The position numbers and the translations under genes were made by a program. Source: Temnopleurus reevesii (Eukaryota; Echinodermata; Echinoidea; Temnopleuroida; Temnopleuridae). Taken from it: a stretch of DNA of 19,822 nt. Shown in pieces: positions 17,888-19,822 of the stretch (its first letter is position 1; each line of letters starts with the position of its first letter). The notes beneath the pieces are model-generated. The model searched no databases, had not been told where the DNA came from, and was given only the letters and a program-made list of their open reading frames with translations. The DNA is taken from NCBI GenBank assembly GCA_036244855.1, contig BQKZ01004415.1:32090-51911 (forward strand), given 5' to 3'.

Positions 17888-17952
17888 GTCGCGTTGTAAC
17901 GCGACCGCTATTCACGATGTTGAATTTATGGCATGCCGAATTCAGCGGTCAT
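17888..17952. repeat. Nested inverted repeats with GACCGCTATTC motif
   Basis: GTCGCGTTGTAACGCGAC (17888-17905) is a hairpin with 8-bp perfect arms. Overlapping it, gaccgctattc pairs with gaattcagcggtc ending near 17952. The same motif recurs inverted in the cluster at 18425-18565. Confidence 0.6.
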
Positions 17953-18121
17953 TTACGCATTTGGCAAAGGTTGTTATTTTCTAAACAAAATGACTTTTAA
18001 AGGACCTTTTTTTATATTGTATTCAAGAGCATATTATATTCCACTTTGGCTCCCATTAGACCTAACGTCTAAATAGCGTTCGCGTTGTAAAGCAAAAGTC
18101 CAGTAGTATAAAGTTTCTAAC

Positions 18122-18208
18122 CTTTGCGTTGCAGCGGTGCATGAAAACTCCGAGTACAAAGACACCGAGTAGCCCTCCAGCCATCATTCCAAGAAGGCTT
18201 ACTGCAAA
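18122..18208 (-). CDS. SLC5-like transporter exon (membrane segment)
   Basis: The acceptor is CCATCCTAG and the donor GCAAAG|GTTAG. The exon is 87 nt, phase 0 on both sides, 29 codons reading FAVSLLGMMAGGLLGVFVLG and VFMHRCNAK. It matches the S-GM-GG-LLG-F-LG-F motif of a late transmembrane helix conserved across SLC5 symporters, where it is followed by N-K-GA as seen here at the next exon (NAK|GALVG). It is a strong family match. A competing acceptor 7 nt further in (TTTGCAG) would break the frame, which supports the chosen one. Confidence 0.93.
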
Positions 18209-18424
18209 CTAGGATGGAGGACGGAAAGTGGAAAGAAAATAACCAGAGAAAAATAAAAAAAAATTGATAATGAATTGGAAGGGAAGCAGGACGAATATCT
18301 AAAGGCATTGTATGATTTTGTTTTTGTTTAAATAAACTTTAACTGCTATAGATATTATCATCAATTTAACATAAATTGGCCCATTTTTGTAACGACGCTT
18401 ATGAAAAATGAATCTTTAATATTT

Positions 18425-18565
18425 ATTATGAATATGAAAAGCGGCCTTTTTCTAATTATGAATAGCGAACCTCTTTCTGTGTTATGTATAACAACCATTA
18501 TGAGTAATTATGAATAGCGGTCCTTATGTAAAGTGACCCTTTTGAGATACTAGGAATAGCGACCT
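18425..18565. repeat. Cluster of degenerate TTATGAATAGCG-CC repeats
   Basis: Four or five imperfect copies of ttatgaatagcggtcctt occur, for example near 18425, 18456, 18510 and 18545. The motif is the reverse complement of the gaccgctattc at 17903. It is intronic, and the origin is unknown. Confidence 0.55.
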
Positions 18566-18751
18566 GTATTCGAACCTTCAGGTATATAAAATTATTAGCT
18601 TTGAATTACGGTCCAAATAGATCCAATCATGTAGATGACCGATTCGGTATGTCGAGATACCACTCTTATATAGTTATTTGACCCTCTTTGATCAGCATGT
18701 TCAGGGGCAGTCAATATTTTGTTGTGTGCGATCCAGGCTTCCATGTAAATT

Positions 18752-18881
18752 CCCAGGCACACAGAAGCCCAGAATGAACACGATTCAACACGACATTTTG
18801 TTCTAGGGGAAGTTAACTGCGAACATATCAAGGAGTCGTGTTGAATCGTGTTGCTTCCGGGCGTCTATGTGACTAGGGCAT
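18752..18881. mobile_element. Palindromic MITE, P5
   Basis: The left half has cacacagaagccc then aacacgattcaacacgaca, and the right half gagtcgtgttgaatcgtgtt then gggcgtctatgtgactaggg. The centre is aagttaactgcg. About 130 bp. Confidence 0.8.
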
Positions 18882-18895
18882 AGCTGGAGCTAAAA

Positions 18896-19013
18896 GCCTG
18901 AGTCACATAGAAGCCCCGATTTGATACGATTCAACATTCAAATGGGGCAGTTTACTGTTGACTGAATAAAGTGTCGTGTTGAATCGTATTAAATCGTTAT
19001 GTGACTTGGGATT
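18896..19013. mobile_element. Palindromic MITE, P6
   Basis: Starts gcctgagtcacatagaagcc and ends cgttatgtgacttggga, with inner arms gatacgattcaac and gttgaatcgtattaaat. The inner arms are more diverged than in P5. It lies 15 bp from P5. Confidence 0.75.
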
Positions 19014-19035
19014 TTTCAGGACTCCCCTTGAAAAA

Positions 19036-19087
19036 AAGAGTCGTTTTAATCTTGTTAAATCCGGGGCTCCTAAGTAATTGGGGCTTT
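19036..19087. mobile_element. Half copy of the palindromic MITE, P7
   Basis: aagagtcgttttaatcttgt, then aaatccggggctcctaagta, then attggggctt. This is a right half only, lying between P6 and P8. Confidence 0.65.
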
Positions 19088-19208
19088 ATGCTCCAGTGAC
19101 ATAGAAGCCCGCAAGCAACACGATTAAACGAGACTCTTTGTTAAGTTCACTGTTAACTGCCTCCAAATAAAGAGTCGTGTTGAATCGTGTTCAGTCGGGA
19201 CTGGGGCA
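19088..19208. mobile_element. Palindromic MITE, P8, abutting a splice donor
   Basis: The left end is ctccagtgacatagaagccc and the inner arms are gcaacacgattaaacgagac and gagtcgtgttgaatcgtgtt. The right end is shortened (cagtcgggactggggc), lacking the ctatgtga part. It stops about 4 nt from the donor dinucleotide of the exon at 19213. Confidence 0.8.
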
Positions 19209-19212
19209 TTAC

Positions 19213-19283
19213 CTGCGTTACTCCGGTGTTGAGGAGACTGGTGACAAAGGCGAAAGCAATGACGATTAATCCATACACGACAG
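19213..19283 (-). CDS. SLC5-like transporter, most 5' exon in the window
   Basis: The acceptor is CATTTTCCAG and the donor ACGCAG|GTAATG. The exon is 71 nt: two bases completing a codon, then VVYGLIVIAFAFVTSLLNTG and VTQ. This fits the YGL...A-L-G-V-Q membrane helix of SLC5 symporters that directly precedes the S-GM-GG-LLG helix of the next exon. It ends in phase 0, matching the exon at 18208. The upstream exons, carrying most of the transporter core including the sodium-binding helices, must lie beyond 19822; none is visible in 19284-19822. Confidence 0.9.
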
Positions 19284-19650
19284 CTGGAAAATGAAAAAGC
19301 ATCAACATTTATAATGACACAAGCACATTTATTTAATTCCTTCAACTGTCTCTCATGACTATTAACATCACACGCTCCTGATTCTACAGAGTGATACTCA
19401 AATCAATTCAATTCATGTATTTCCACGTCAACAGAAACTGACAGAGTATAATTGACAAAAGTAAACTTGAAAATCATAATCATACGTAACGAGAACAAAA
19501 CGAGAGTGGTTGATGAGTTAAAAATTACGTTAAAAATAATAGTAATGATGAATTAGATTATGTTTTTATTTCTACATTTACAGAGTCTGATAAAGGGGAG
19601 GGTCCGCTGAAAGTATGAAAGGGTTCAGATTCTCTATAATGAAAATCAAT
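19284..19650. other. SLC5 intron, no recognisable feature
   Basis: AT-rich intronic sequence. No exon with splice signals and SLC5-like coding was found on the minus strand. Confidence 0.55.
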
Positions 19651-19722
19651 GCACCTGAACGGGTTTCGAACCCATGACCTCTGTTGACTGGACCCTCACC
19701 GTGACCACTAGACATCGGAGTC
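19651..19722 (-). ncRNA. tRNA-derived SINE head
   Basis: On the minus strand, TGTCTAGTGGTCA fits a pol III A box, and TGGGTTCGAAACCCG contains a B box (GGTTCGAAACC) inside a T-arm-like stem. The acceptor arms do not pair well, so a functional tRNA is unlikely. It differs in sequence from the SINE heads at 6328 and 6459, so it belongs to another SINE family. Confidence 0.6.
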
Positions 19723-19822
19723 CCCCAGGGGCTGGGATCGAGGCAGGATTTGTTCAACAATCTGCCTCCGAGCTAACAAAAAAGAGAGGGGATCTTCATT
19801 TCCCATTTCCCTCTTCATCGCC

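Overview
The window is eukaryotic, intron-rich and full of small non-autonomous transposons. It suggests an invertebrate deuterostome, most likely an echinoderm such as a sea urchin. That placement is an inference from the vinculin and SLC5 protein sequences, the compact exons in long AT-rich introns, and the density of MITEs. No bacterial gene structure is present.

Layout. (1) Positions 1-3650 carry the 3' end of a vinculin gene on the + strand: a penultimate exon (2536-2626) and a terminal exon (3484-3650) ending in RQRPWYQ-stop. The introns hold several MITEs, including two pogo-like ones. (2) Positions 3651-5220 lie directly downstream. The last 14 codons of vinculin plus the flanking sequence recur three more times here, with MITEs nested inside. 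(3) Positions 5220-9870 are intergenic. They hold a 311-bp inverted-repeat element, a long palindrome with two head-to-head tRNA-like (SINE) sequences, a MITE that recurs inverted at 16.4 kb, a palindromic element, and a degenerate ~190-bp repeat rich in GT and GA. (4) Positions 9871 to ~13850 are a 5'-truncated, minus-strand non-LTR retrotransposon of the L1/Tx1 type. It has an uninterrupted 1191-residue reading frame (partial endonuclease, reverse transcriptase, zinc knuckle), a 3' UTR and a poly(A) tail. (5) From 14397 to 19283, six minus-strand exons join in phase into the C-terminal part of an SLC5-family sodium/solute symporter, closest in appearance to the monocarboxylate/multivitamin group. 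Its 5' part lies beyond the right edge. A second, frameshifted copy of part of one exon sits in an intron. (6) The SLC5 introns contain a family of ~115-135-bp palindromic elements, several ending next to splice donors, and a further 201-bp MITE with long terminal inverted repeats. A tRNA-derived SINE head lies near the right edge.

The two host genes converge and are not evidently related in function: vinculin links adhesion complexes to actin, and the SLC5 protein is a membrane transporter. Most of what is unusual is repeat biology imposed on these genes: tandem copying of the vinculin C-terminal codons, palindromic elements next to splice donors, and a decayed duplicate exon. I see no multi-gene system of a new kind.
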